Shown here: positions 1 through 8,705 of the stretch, one piece after another
Position numbering within the stretch: the stretch's first letter is position 1
Layout: the number at the start of each line of letters is the position of its first letter
DNA from: Arenibacter amylolyticus
GTDB taxonomy: Bacteria; Bacteroidota; Bacteroidia; Flavobacteriales; Flavobacteriaceae
NCBI RefSeq assembly: GCF_002150785.1
Contig: NZ_MTAZ01000003.1
Coordinates: forward strand, 1 to 42,367
DNA: 42,367 nucleotides
Reading direction: 5' to 3'
Made by a program: the position numbers and the translations under genes
Notes under the pieces: model-generated
Database searches by the model: none
What the model saw: only the letters and a program-made list of their open reading frames with translations
Told to the model about the DNA's origin: nothing

Positions 1-1
1 C

Positions 2-925
2 TCAAATTCCTTGAAGAAAAAACTCTTGGTGAATAATGCGGGTTTAAATGCAGCAGCTGTCTGTATTATTGGAGAAAAAGTAGAGAAGAAATTATTCCCT
101 GGAGAGAGTGCACTTGGCAAACAAATTAAGGTGAAGGATGTTTGGCTGAAGGTAATCGGTATTATTGAAGAGAAACTAATCTCCGAAAAAGCACAGGAAA
201 ACTTAGGCATCAGAGATCTCAATCAGGATATCTACATCCCTATTAAAACTTTCCTGGTACGCTACCAGGATCGAAAGATACTTACAGACCAGCAACCAGA
301 TTTTAGTGGCGGGGGAATGATTATTATGAGCGGAGGTGACAGTGGTCCCAAAAAGAGAATTCCGAGGGGCAATTACCATCAATTGGACAAGCTAACGGTT
401 CAGGTAAATAATTCTAACGAATTAAAATCTACTGCAGAGGTGCTCAGTAAACTTCTTAAGAAGCGACATAATGAGGTGCTCGACTTTGAAATTAGTATTC
501 CAATACACTTATTAAAACAACAGCAGAAGACTAAACAAATCTTCAATATTATGCTCAGTGTAATTGCAGGAATCTCCCTTCTAATAGGCGGAATTGGAAT
601 TATGAATATTATGCTGGCCTCGGTCTTGGAGCGCACCAAAGAAATAGGAATTATGAGGGCCATAGGTGCCACAAAACAAGACGTGATTCTACAATTCCTC
701 TCAGAATCTGTATTGATCAGTTTGGGCGGGGGAATAATAGGTATCCTACTGGGTATCGTCTCTTCGTATGCTTTACAATTGGCCACGGGAATAGAAACCA
801 TACTATCCTTAAATTCTATTGTATTGTCCTTTTTGGTGGCCATGTTTATAGGACTCATTTTTGGGGTACTACCTGCCAAATCGGCAGCAAACAAAAATCC
901 CATCGAAGCTATAAGACGGGAATGA
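2..925 (+). CDS. MacB/FtsX-type ABC transporter permease (3' part)
   Basis: C-terminal part of an inner-membrane permease of a MacB-like ABC exporter. The frame is open to the left window edge; the TTG at 11 is internal, since the MacB_PCD-like stretch (NAAAVCIIGEKV, LFPGE, GKQIKV, LKVIGI) begins at once, so the true start lies outside. The FtsX domain occupies roughly the last 130 residues, with hydrophobic segments around SVIAGISLLIGGIGIMNIML and two later ones, and the typical ERTKEIGIMRAIGAT cytoplasmic loop. The protein ends in AIRRE, usual for this family. It lies 55 bp before a TolC-like gene in the same direction, the normal order of a tripartite efflux cassette; adaptor and ATPase genes are presumably upstream. 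Substrate cannot be deduced. Confidence 0.9.
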   Translation, partial: SNSLKKKLLVNNAGLNAAAVCIIGEKVEKKLFPGESALGKQIKVKDVWLKVIGIIEEKLISEKAQENLGIRDLNQDIYIPIKTFLVRYQDRKILTDQQPDFSGGGMIIMSGGDSGPKKRIPRGNYHQLDKLTVQVNNSNELKSTAEVLSKLLKKRHNEVLDFEISIPIHLLKQQQKTKQIFNIMLSVIAGISLLIGGIGIMNIMLASVLERTKEIGIMRAIGATKQDVILQFLSESVLISLGGGIIGILLGIVSSYALQLATGIETILSLNSIVLSFLVAMFIGLIFGVLPAKSAANKNPIEAIRRE

Positions 926-980
926 GACTCCTTAAAACGAATGAAACCATTTTTTCCCACCCATCAAACCATTTAATATT

Positions 981-2441
981 ATGAAGAAAAGTATTGTTCT
1001 ATTATTCCTTTGCTCCAATCTGATGGTCGTAGGACAGACAAAAAAATTGCAACTCTCGGAAGCCATAGACATGGCTAAAAAGAATTCCCCGGAATACAAG
1101 GCGGTCCTTAACCAGTCGCAAGCCAGCTATTGGAGGTATCGGACCTTTGTGGCAGAGTATTTATCGTAGTTCCGACTAATAGTCACCCTACCCGAGTATT
1201 CCAATTCCATTAGAAGAATAACCAATGACGAGGGCCAAGATATATTTGTAAACCAAAATCAATCTAGGATAGATGGAAGGCTTGCCATTACACAGGCAGT
1301 ACCGTTTACTGGAGGCTCCCTATCCTTGAGTTCCCAAATGCAGCGAATAGATCGTTTTGGCACCAATAAGACTAGCAACTACTCCTTAATTCCTATTTCT
1401 ATTAACTATTATCAAAACTCCCTATTCTACAATCCCTATAAATGGGCCCGTATGATAGAACCTTTGCGTTATGAAGAATCCAAACGCGGCTTTATTGAGC
1501 GAATGGAGGATATAGCTGTAAGCAGTTGTCGTCGTTATTTTGATTTATTGAAGGCACAAATGCGATTGGAAAACTCCCAAAAAAACCTATTTACCCAGGA
1601 TACCCTATTGCAAATAGCTAAAGGCAGGTTCGAAATTGGAAAGATTGCGGAGAATGAATTGTTACAAATGGAATTAGGACACCTCAACTCCAAAAACGAA
1701 GTAACTACTAATAACATCCTACTTAAGAGAACTTCCCAAAACCTTGCCCGTTATTTAGAGTTGGAAACAGAGGAAATTGAATTGGAAATTCCAGAAAGTT
1801 TGGTAGATTTTGAGGTGAATATAGAAACCGCCCTGGATGAAGCTTCCAACAATAGGAAGTCTATAATTGAATTTAGAAGAAGTAGATTGGAAGCAGAGCA
1901 AAACCTGGCAAGAATTAAAGGGAGTAATAGGTTGGAGATAAACGTAAACGCCAATTTTGGATTAAACAAAAGGTCTGAGGAGTATGAGGAGCTGTTTCAC
2001 GATTTTGACAAACAACAGAACGTTTCCGTTACCTTGGGAATACCTATTTTTGATTGGGGGGTATCCAAATCTAAACGAAAAATGGGCGAGGCAGATCTTG
2101 GCTTGGTAGAAACCAATATAGAGCAAGAAAAACAAGCTTTTGAGCAAGAAATCTACCTCCACATATTAAACTGGTCTAGTAAACGAGATTTCCTGGCAAC
2201 TTCAGAGAAGGCAAGAGAAATAGCTACAAAACGGTATCAAATTACTAAGGAAAGATATATTTTAGGTAAAATCACCATCACCGATCTAAATCTGGCCCAA
2301 CAAGAAAAAGACAAGGCCGAATATGATTATCTAAACTCCTTGGAAGATTTCTGGATAGATTATTACACCCTGAGAAAACTAACCTTGTACGATTTTATAA
2401 ATGACAGGAAGATTGTAGCCGAAAATATTGAATTTGATTAA
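981..2441 (+). pseudogene. TolC-family outer-membrane efflux protein, interrupted by in-frame TAG
   Basis: A full-length outer-membrane efflux protein frame of 487 codons whose only defect is TAG at 1167-1169 (codon 63). A signal peptide (MKKSIVLLFLCSNLMVVGQ) and the first OEP helix (LQLSEAIDMAKKNSPEYKA) precede the stop. The same frame continues without a shift through YSNSIRR, AITQAVPFTGGSLSLSSQ and two long helical OEP repeats to 2441. The context (..EYLS-stop-FRLIVTLPEYS..) fits a former CAG glutamine changed to TAG by one C-to-T transition. The stop-free frame after it suggests a recent lesion, amber readthrough or a sequencing error. A late restart would lack a signal peptide, so the product should not reach the outer membrane unless the stop is read through. 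Follows the MacB-like permease in the same operon. Confidence 0.85.
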
Positions 2442-2566
2442 TGCACCCTAACCCAACTGGGTGGTCCTTCAAAACAAACCCCATACTGTGTGGCCCGCAA
2501 CTAAAGCAAAAACATAATAGGTATTGTTGATAGTTTTCATAATTTTATTGTTTTAAATAATACCGT

Positions 2567-3505
2567 ATGACCATTACACAATTACAATATGTCCTTGCCG
2601 TAGCAGAGCATCAGAATTTTACTCTTGCAGCAGAAAAAAGTTTCGTGACCCAGCCTACCTTAAGTATGCAGGTGCAAAAACTAGAGGAGGAATTGGACAT
2701 ATTAATCTTTGATAGAAGTAAAAAGCCAATCGCTATTACAGAGGTAGGCCAAAAAATAGTAGCCCAAGCAAAAAACATTGTTAACGAAGCCAATCGAATT
2801 CAGGATATCGTAGATCAAGAAAAGGGGTTTATTGGAGGTGAGTTTACCTTGGGAATCATCCCTACGGTGATGCCTACCCTTCTTCCCATGTTTTTAAAGA
2901 TTTTTATTAATAAGTACCCGAAAGTCAACTTGATCATCAAGGAGAAAAGTACGGAAAACCTGATTAGAAATTTGCAGGACGGCCATTTGGACGCTGCTAT
3001 TGCTGCCACCCCTTTAGAAATAGAATATATAAAGGAGCGTCCCCTATATTATGAACCCTTTGTTGGCTATGTACCATCGTCTCATAGATTAGGCGCTGCC
3101 ACCCAGCTAGTTCCAGAAGATCTAGACATCAAGGATATCTTATTATTACGGGACGGTCATTGTTTTAGGGACAACGTTATAAATTTGTGCAATACCCCTA
3201 AAAATTTCAAGGATGACCATTTTCAATTACAAAGTGGCAGTTTTGAAACCCTTATTAACCTCTCCAATGAAGGCTTAGGCATGACCCTCTTGCCGTATTT
3301 AAATACCTTGGAATTGGATGAAAGCAAAAAACAAAACTTAAAAACGTTTCAAAATCCATCCCCTGCCAGGGAAGTGAGCCTTATCTATCACAAAAGCGAA
3401 CTAAAGGTACAGATTACCAATGCACTATACGATGTTATTTCCAGTGTGGTGCGTGGGGCCATCGCCTTTCAGGATGTAAAGATCATTAGCCCCCTTAGTA
3501 AATAG
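2567..3505 (+). CDS. oxyR: OxyR-type LysR hydrogen peroxide sensor
   Basis: LysR-family transcription factor of 312 residues. The N-terminal winged helix-turn-helix (about 1-60) carries FTLAAEKSFVTQPTLSMQVQKLE; the rest is a substrate-binding-like regulatory domain. The segment RDGHCFRDNVINLC places cysteines exactly at 199 and 208, the positions and spacing of the peroxide-sensing disulfide pair of E. coli OxyR, and the neighbouring GHC-RD signature is conserved. This makes a peroxide sensor much more likely than a generic LysR regulator. In OxyR a disulfide between these cysteines converts the tetramer to its activating form. No catalase, Dps or peroxiredoxin gene is adjacent; the only oxidative-damage gene nearby is the msrA-like gene at 5381-5887. 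A poor -7-like match (TAGTTTTC, 2531-2538) precedes it. Confidence 0.92.
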   Translation: MTITQLQYVLAVAEHQNFTLAAEKSFVTQPTLSMQVQKLEEELDILIFDRSKKPIAITEVGQKIVAQAKNIVNEANRIQDIVDQEKGFIGGEFTLGIIPTVMPTLLPMFLKIFINKYPKVNLIIKEKSTENLIRNLQDGHLDAAIAATPLEIEYIKERPLYYEPFVGYVPSSHRLGAATQLVPEDLDIKDILLLRDGHCFRDNVINLCNTPKNFKDDHFQLQSGSFETLINLSNEGLGMTLLPYLNTLELDESKKQNLKTFQNPSPAREVSLIYHKSELKVQITNALYDVISSVVRGAIAFQDVKIISPLSK

Positions 3506-3740
3506 CTGTAATCTACTTTTGTAGTTGTTATGGATTATAAATTAGATTAGAGAGGTAATGGAGAAGCCTGAACAATTAGTAGCACTAAACTTCTTTCTTA
3601 ATGAAGGTCATCGAGTCAATGAGAAGTATGCAGTAAAATAATCAAAGCCCATTTCAAGAATAATAAAATTATAAATAAAAATGACGGTTCCCTGCCCAAA
3701 TAGCTTTGGGATAATTTATAAAGCCCCCTCACAGAAACAT

Positions 3741-3763
3741 AAAAAAACCCCCTATAAAGGGGG
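3741..3763 (-). terminator. Rho-independent terminator of the small gene 3771-3968
   Basis: Read on the minus strand, a GGGGG/CCCCC-based hairpin with a short loop is followed directly by seven T. It starts 8 bases after the stop codon of the 65-residue gene. The plus-strand side has no T-run, so it serves minus-strand transcription. Confidence 0.8.
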
Positions 3764-3770
3764 TCTTGAA

Positions 3771-3968
3771 TTATGTCTTTAAATAAATTAAACTTTGCTG
3801 CAATTCTGGTTTGTCAAAAATATAACGCTGTAACCAGTGTTTTAGTTCTTCCAATTCATTTGGTTGTAATCTTGTTACTGCTTTCTTCAATTCTTTACTG
3901 AATAATCTAGTGTCAAAACTAACCTTTTGCAGTACTGTTTTGGTGTATTCCAACATAGCATTTGCCAT
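3771..3968 (-). CDS. Small conserved-looking protein of unknown function (65 aa)
   Basis: Function not recognised. The frame extends to an ATG at 4010, but the MANAMLEYTKTVLQKVSFD start at 3968 is preferred: the preceding 14 residues look non-conserved and the sequence just before 3968 is A-rich as in Bacteroidota leader regions. The product is mostly helical, charged, and lacks a signal peptide, membrane segment or cysteine (features: VSFDTRLFSKELKKAV, ELEELKHWLQRYIF). A strong terminator sits 8 bp past the stop, so it is probably transcribed alone, a good sign that this short gene is real. My impression is that similar short proteins occur widely in Flavobacteriaceae, but that is recall, not a search. 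Confidence 0.65.
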   Translation of the reverse strand: MANAMLEYTKTVLQKVSFDTRLFSKELKKAVTRLQPNELEELKHWLQRYIFDKPELQQSLIYLKT

Positions 3969-4058
3969 ATTTAAATTTTGTTTTTGGTTGATAGGTCTAA
4001 TATAACCCACATAAGGTATATAATATTACTCACAAATCGTTAAATTATAGTCAAATTG

Positions 4059-5384
4059 ATGTTAAAAAGGATGAACTTGCATTTTTTGATCCCGTTTCGC
4101 CTCCCAAAAACGCATTTTTGGACGTTGGCATTTCTCCTATCGGTCTTTCTATTTACCAGCTGTAAGTCACTGAAAAACAACAAGCTTACCACCACGCTAA
4201 ATAATGAAGTGAGCTCCTACAGCAATCGGGATTACTTTCAGGGAATCTTAATTTACGACCCTATAAAAAGTGATACGATCTATAGCCATAACAGCAATAA
4301 ATACTTTACTCCAGCAAGTAATACTAAGATCTTCACCTTATATACTTCCCTTAAAACCTTACCTCCGAAAATCCCATCCTTAAACTATGCGGTTAATAAG
4401 GACACCCTGTTTTTGGAGGGCACGGGAGACCCCACCTTGCTACATCCCTATTTTAAGGACTCCACCGCTATAAAGTTGGCCTCGAAATATAATAATGTTG
4501 CACTCTACCTCAACAATTTTAAAGAAGATAGGTACGGTCCAGGTTGGGCGTGGGAAGATTATGATACTTATTATAGTCCTGAGCGCAGCGGGTTTCCCCT
4601 ATACGGAAATGTAGTGAACATTCACCTGGTGGATAGCCTACGCGTAGTTCCTCATTATTTTAAAGAGCACGTAGTCCCCATCTCCTACATCAGGAATAGG
4701 GAAGAGGATAATAATACATTCTATTTCAACCCCAGCAGAAAAGACACCCTAACCGTCCCCTTCAAGGTAGATACCACCCTAACGAAGCAACTATTAGAGT
4801 CCGTTTTGAGGAAGAAAATAAAAATAGTTTCAAAGATGCCTGAAGCTGAAAAACAGACCTTATATAGCATACCGTCGGACTCCCTATACAAACGAATGAT
4901 GCTAGAAAGCGATAACTTCCTAGCCGAACAATTACTGATCCTGGTTTCTTCCACCCTTTCCGATACCCTTAACAGTGCTAAAGCTAGAAACTACGTTTTG
5001 GAAAACTATTTGTCAGATTTAAACCAGAAGCCCCGTTGGGTAGATGGATCCGGGCTCTCCCGATACAATTTATTCTCTCCAGAATCCATGGTAGCCGTTC
5101 TTTCCAAGATGGTAGAGGAGTATCCTAAAGAACGAATACTTAATCTTTTCCCAGTAGGCGGAGTTTCGGGCACCCTAAAAAATAGATTTCCCGGGAACCC
5201 TACTCCTTATATTTATGCTAAATCTGGGTCTTTGGGTAATAATTATAGCCTAAGCGGATATTTGATTACCAATTCTGGGAAAATTTTGGTTTTTAGTTTC
5301 ATGAACAACCACTTTGTAAAAAGTGGCAGTGAAGTAAGAAAGACCATGCAACGTATCTTTGAGCATCTAAGAGACTCTTACTAA
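4059..5384 (+). CDS. dacB: D-Ala-D-Ala carboxypeptidase/endopeptidase, PBP4 type (peptidase S13), lipoprotein
   Basis: Serine penicillin-binding protein of the S13 class, which trims or cleaves peptidoglycan cross-links in the periplasm. All three active-site motifs are visible: SxxK as SNTK (about residue 87), SxN as SDN in LESDNFLAEQLL, and KSG in YAKSGSLGNNYSLSG near the C-terminus. GTGDPTLL is another S13 hallmark. The N-terminus is a lipoprotein signal ending in FLFTSC, with the lipid-carrying cysteine at residue 35, so it should be membrane-anchored, unlike soluble E. coli PBP4. ATG at 4059 is chosen over the TTG just before it; ATG at 4071 is also possible. At 441 residues it is in the normal range. 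It converges on the msrA-like gene with a 4-bp overlap of the two 3' ends. Confidence 0.92.
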   Translation: MLKRMNLHFLIPFRLPKTHFWTLAFLLSVFLFTSCKSLKNNKLTTTLNNEVSSYSNRDYFQGILIYDPIKSDTIYSHNSNKYFTPASNTKIFTLYTSLKTLPPKIPSLNYAVNKDTLFLEGTGDPTLLHPYFKDSTAIKLASKYNNVALYLNNFKEDRYGPGWAWEDYDTYYSPERSGFPLYGNVVNIHLVDSLRVVPHYFKEHVVPISYIRNREEDNNTFYFNPSRKDTLTVPFKVDTTLTKQLLESVLRKKIKIVSKMPEAEKQTLYSIPSDSLYKRMMLESDNFLAEQLLILVSSTLSDTLNSAKARNYVLENYLSDLNQKPRWVDGSGLSRYNLFSPESMVAVLSKMVEEYPKERILNLFPVGGVSGTLKNRFPGNPTPYIYAKSGSLGNNYSLSGYLITNSGKILVFSFMNNHFVKSGSEVRKTMQRIFEHLRDSY

Positions 5385-5887
5385 GTGGCTAAGCTATTGG
5401 CATCAACAAACTGAGGGAATTGCTTTAGCAATAGCGCTATTTTCGGCGCGATATAACGTTTACAAAAAGGCTTTTGTGTATCCGTTAGATAATAGTTATA
5501 AAACTGGGGATCAGCACTTCTAAAAGCTACAAATGGGAGCACCTGGGTAATCAGTTGCCCGTTAAAAGAAGCTTGTAATTGCTGTAAGTATTCTTTAGAC
5601 CTTATTGTATCTACCTCCTTAAAGGTATAAATGGCAGACCTATATTTGGTACGCATGCTATGGGAAGAAGTGGAATGATGGGTATGTAGATGAATCAAAA
5701 TCAAATGAAACAATCCAATGTGATCCTGGTTATACTCCACCACAACCGCTTCGGAAAATGAACTGGCCGCTCCCTCGGACGACACAAACCCCATTTTTAC
5801 ATTTACTACCCCTTTTAAAGTCTGAAAAACAACCTCTGTACACCAATGACATCCACCTCCAAAAGCAATTTCATTTGTTTTAGACAT
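5381..5887 (-). CDS. msrA: Divergent MsrA-like peptide methionine sulfoxide reductase
   Basis: Belongs to the MsrA fold, which reduces methionine-S-sulfoxide with a catalytic cysteine. The signature is GGGCHWCTEVVFQTLKGV: Cys13 matches the nucleophile and Trp15 is kept, but the usual Phe of GCFW is His14. The glutamate of the HAE region is kept (SFSEAVVVEY), as is the tyrosine of YRSAIY. The normally conserved HDPTxxNxQGxDxGxQYRS block is replaced by a His/Ser-rich HTHHSTSSHSMRTKYRS, losing the active-site aspartate. At 168 residues it is of normal length. It lies 22 bp downstream of the nudix gene, likely one transcript. It may be a true Msr with altered substrate pocket or a diverged paralogue. 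Confidence 0.8.
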   Translation of the reverse strand: MSKTNEIAFGGGCHWCTEVVFQTLKGVVNVKMGFVSSEGAASSFSEAVVVEYNQDHIGLFHLILIHLHTHHSTSSHSMRTKYRSAIYTFKEVDTIRSKEYLQQLQASFNGQLITQVLPFVAFRSADPQFYNYYLTDTQKPFCKRYIAPKIALLLKQFPQFVDANSLAT

Positions 5888-5909
5888 ACATCATCATTCG
5901 CCCTTATGT

Positions 5910-6497
5910 TTAAGAATCACATAAGGAATTAATCTGTGCATATTGAAGCAACAAAATGGTTTTAGCATCTTTAATTTCTCCAGTTGCTACCATCTTTAGG
6001 GCCTCTTTAAAGGACACCTCCATCACCTCAATATTCTCGGTCTCATTTTTGGCCCCTCCGCCCTCACCTACTTTCATATGTTCGTCATAGGCTCCTATGA
6101 AGTAATGAAGGATTTCTGTTACTGAGCCTGGGGACATATAGGATTCAAAGACCTTTTCTACCTGCTCTAATCGATACCCAGTCTCTTCCTCCGCTTCTTT
6201 TTTTATACACACTTCTGGGGAGTCACCATCCAATACGCCTGCGCACACTTCAATCATCATCCCATCCTTATTGCCATTTAAATAGGTGGGCATTCTAAAC
6301 TGTTTGGTTAGAATTACCGTCCCCTTTTTCTTATTGTACAATAAGATGGCGGCGCCATTTCCCCTATCGTACGCTTCCCGTATTTGTTTTTCCCAAGTAC
6401 CGTTCGCTTTCTTATACTCAAAGTCAACCTTCGTTAGCGTATACCAGTTATCGGAAAGCACTTCCGTTTGTATGTTTCTTACCTTTTCGTTTTTCAA
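5910..6497 (-). CDS. nudK: NudK-like Nudix hydrolase (GDP-mannose pyrophosphatase family)
   Basis: Nudix hydrolase of 195 residues. The Nudix box spans about 87-108 (AGVLDGDSPEVCIKKEAEEETGY, with EAEEETG giving the metal-binding glutamates). The N-terminal half (RGNGAAILLYNKKKGTVILTKQFRMPTYLNG) and PEVCI before the box match the E. coli NudK pattern rather than ADP-ribose pyrophosphatases, although the two are close. NudK hydrolyses GDP-mannose to GMP and mannose-1-phosphate in the cytosol. First gene of a probable nudK-msrA transcript; the AIM24-family gene ends upstream with an 85-bp gap. Confidence 0.85.
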   Translation of the reverse strand: MKNEKVRNIQTEVLSDNWYTLTKVDFEYKKANGTWEKQIREAYDRGNGAAILLYNKKKGTVILTKQFRMPTYLNGNKDGMMIEVCAGVLDGDSPEVCIKKEAEEETGYRLEQVEKVFESYMSPGSVTEILHYFIGAYDEHMKVGEGGGAKNETENIEVMEVSFKEALKMVATGEIKDAKTILLLQYAQINSLCDS

Positions 6498-6582
6498 ACT
6501 CGTTATTTAATGGTGTCCTTTACAAAGCTATAAAATGTTAGGGTATAAAAGCCTTTAAACCTCCCAGATAGAAATCATAGGC

Positions 6583-7380
6583 TTAAAATCTATTATCCCC
6601 ATCCAAAATATCTCCTAATCCCCCAAGAATACTACCTTCGCCCTTCTGCTTCCCTTTTCCGGGCACGGATGCCAGTACACGACCTGCAAGCCTACTAAAG
6701 GGTAAGGATTGAATATAGACAGTTCCAGGCCCTTTGAGAGTTGCGTAAAAAAGTCCCTCCCCGCCGAAAACGGTATTTCTAATGCCCCCCACAAATTCTA
6801 TATCGTAATCTACGTCCTGAGTAAAACCGATGATACAACCAGTATCTACCTTTAAGGTTTCTCCCACCGCAAGTGTTTTCTTAGCCGTGGTACCCCCAGC
6901 GTGGACAAAAGCCATGCCGTCTCCTTCCAATTTTTGCATAATAAACCCCTCTCCTCCAAAGAGTCCACGTCCAAGTTTCTTTGAGAATTCGATACCCACA
7001 GAAACCCCTTTGGCGGCACATAAAAAAGCATCTTTTTGGCAAATAAACTTCCCTCCAAACGCGGTAAGGTCTATCGGAATGATTTTTCCTGGGTAGGGCG
7101 AAGCAAAACTAACTTGTTTTTTACCCTGACCAATATTTAGAAATACCGTCATAAACAAGCTCTCTCCGGTAAGTAAGCGTTTCCCAGCAGAGAATAATTT
7201 CCCTAAAACGCCACTATCCTGATTGGAACCGTCCCCAAATATAGTGTCCATTTTAATTTCGCTGTCCATCATCATGAAGCTACCAGCCTCGGCAACAACA
7301 GCTTCTTGGGGATCTAGTTCAATTTCTACATATTGCATTTCTTCCCCGTAAATGTGATAATCTATTTCATGTGCATTCAT
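6583..7380 (-). CDS. AIM24 / TIGR00266 family protein
   Basis: 265-residue protein of the AIM24 (DUF124, TIGR00266) family, beta-rich trimer-forming proteins of unknown bacterial role. Visible signatures are VEAEAGSFM-like VVAEAGSFMMMD near residue 30, the TGESLFMTVF segment, ICQKDAFLCAAKGVSVGIEF, RGLFGGEGFIMQKLEGDG, FVHAGGT and a second GGEGLFYATLKGPGTVYIQSLP. Length is normal. No signal peptide or membrane helix, so it is probably cytosolic. A weak -7-like element (TATCTTTC on the minus strand at 7460-7467) lies 80 bp upstream. Confidence 0.9.
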   Translation of the reverse strand: MNAHEIDYHIYGEEMQYVEIELDPQEAVVAEAGSFMMMDSEIKMDTIFGDGSNQDSGVLGKLFSAGKRLLTGESLFMTVFLNIGQGKKQVSFASPYPGKIIPIDLTAFGGKFICQKDAFLCAAKGVSVGIEFSKKLGRGLFGGEGFIMQKLEGDGMAFVHAGGTTAKKTLAVGETLKVDTGCIIGFTQDVDYDIEFVGGIRNTVFGGEGLFYATLKGPGTVYIQSLPFSRLAGRVLASVPGKGKQKGEGSILGGLGDILDGDNRF

Positions 7381-7826
7381 TCGCTTTTAGATTTAAGGTT
7401 TTACAGTTATCAAGAGTGGCGCCTATACCCTTTTATTTTAGAATCCCAATTTACAATTTGAAAGATAAAAGATACGGGTGCCACCTTTATTTTTTTTGGT
7501 ATAGGTAGCAGAAATGGAGATTTTGTTACACATTAAAGGGATTCACAAGCTTAGGAGTGAATCATAAAATAATGTATGGGCGTATGGGACAGGGATGGGA
7601 ATAGCTAATTAGACAGATAAATAGCGTTAAACGACTAAGGGAATTTTAGTTTTTTGACAGGTAGTATTTTGGCGCCGCCTAGCACTGGTAACTGCACCAG
7701 CTCCAAGTATCAAAATTGTGCTCCTATAACTCCCTTAACCGTTACACATCTCTAAATATCTCCCAATGCTTTCGATAAAGTTAATGTGGAGTTCACTCTA
7801 AAGATCATAGGGAAGTGGTAATCCTT
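7381..7826. other. 446-bp intergenic gap
   Basis: No convincing gene on either strand. It must hold the promoter of the AIM24-family gene and the 3' end of the usp transcript. An 8-bp inverted pair CCTATACC/GGTATAGG (near 7423 and 7500) and GTGGC/GCCAC arms around 7415 and 7475 are visible but have long AT-rich loops and no T-run, so I assign no role. Confidence 0.4.
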
Positions 7827-8648
7827 TTACAGTTTAAAAGTCATGACAGGGGTTTTCGCATGATTGGCTACATCCTCCCCGATACTCCCCATAAAAAATC
7901 GGTTAATACCTTTTCTTCCATGTGTTGGCAATCCTATAATATCTGCATTCCTACTTTCACCAAAGGCTAATATGCCGCGTTCTACCGTATAATCATTAAA
8001 TATTTCCACTTCTAGGCTGACTTTGGCCTCGTGGAGAAAGTTATTGATTTTTTTAAAGGCATCCTTGGTACTCAGAAAATTATCTCCGGGAGTATTTACA
8101 TTTACCAAAATCAACTCTGCAGCAAGTTTATCTGCAATAGCCTTTGCCTTATGGAAAGCGGGAAGATTCTCTAGTTCAAAATCGCAGGCGAAGACAAACC
8201 TTTTTACCTCAAAATCTACAATCTCATCCTTGATCACCAGAACGGGAATTTGGGCGTTCCTCACCATTTTTTCCGCATTAGAACCCACAAACAATCCTTT
8301 AAATCCCTCTGTTCCATGAGACCCCATCACAATTAAATCTGCATTGTGTTTTTCGGAAATGAGTTTTACCTCACTGTAAACCTTATAGCGTTTAACAATG
8401 GGCGTAACCTTTATTCCTTTTAAATAAGGCTTGTCTAAAAACTCCCTAAAGCGCGACTCTGCGAGTTTTATTAAGAATACGGCCTGTTGTTGCAGCACAT
8501 CTTCATTAGTGGTCATCCAAGAATCGGACAATTCCAACATGTGTAATACAATAATCTCCGAGTCAAATTTTTTAGCAATGGAAGCTGCCGTTTTAAGGGC
8601 TATTTCGGAAGGTTCAGAAAAATCGACAGGTACAATAATGGTTTTCAT
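7827..8648 (-). CDS. Tandem universal stress protein
   Basis: 273 residues forming two UspA-like domains (about 1-142 and 150-273). The first has the full ATP-binding motif G-x2-G-x9-G-S: GSHGTEGFKGLFVGS, followed by EKMVRNAQIPVLVIK. The second has the looser PTHGRKGINRFFMGS and ends HAKTPVMTFKL, so only the first domain has a clear canonical nucleotide site. Cytosolic. It begins 57 bp after hemN on the same strand, so co-transcription with hemN is likely; tandem Usp proteins next to low-oxygen genes are common in Bacteroidota. Confidence 0.92.
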   Translation of the reverse strand: MKTIIVPVDFSEPSEIALKTAASIAKKFDSEIIVLHMLELSDSWMTTNEDVLQQQAVFLIKLAESRFREFLDKPYLKGIKVTPIVKRYKVYSEVKLISEKHNADLIVMGSHGTEGFKGLFVGSNAEKMVRNAQIPVLVIKDEIVDFEVKRFVFACDFELENLPAFHKAKAIADKLAAELILVNVNTPGDNFLSTKDAFKKINNFLHEAKVSLEVEIFNDYTVERGILAFGESRNADIIGLPTHGRKGINRFFMGSIGEDVANHAKTPVMTFKL

Positions 8649-8705
8649 AAGGCATTATTTAAAGGTTGATAATTAATATTATAGTTGTTGTTCTCTTAGA
8701 CAGCT

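Noticed and set aside
400-960. 186-codon minus-strand frame opposite the FtsX permease
   Set aside because: Antisense shadow of a clear FtsX domain; its sequence is not protein-like.
1326-2441. Separate 371-codon gene starting after the TAG
   Set aside because: Same frame as the upstream signal-peptide part and continuous with it, so it is the rest of one interrupted TolC gene rather than an independent gene.
3558-3641. 27-codon plus-strand frame after oxyR
   Set aside because: Too short to judge, no recognisable motif; perhaps a remnant, but nothing supports expression.
7415-7510. Inverted arms GTGGC/GCCAC and CCTATACC/GGTATAGG
   Set aside because: Long AT-rich loops, overlapping alternatives and no T-run; likely chance in AT-rich DNA.
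8665-8678. Second FNR-like site (TTGATAATTAATAT) before the usp gene
   Set aside because: Only one half-site matches the consensus, and no -7 element is present; co-transcription from hemN is simpler.
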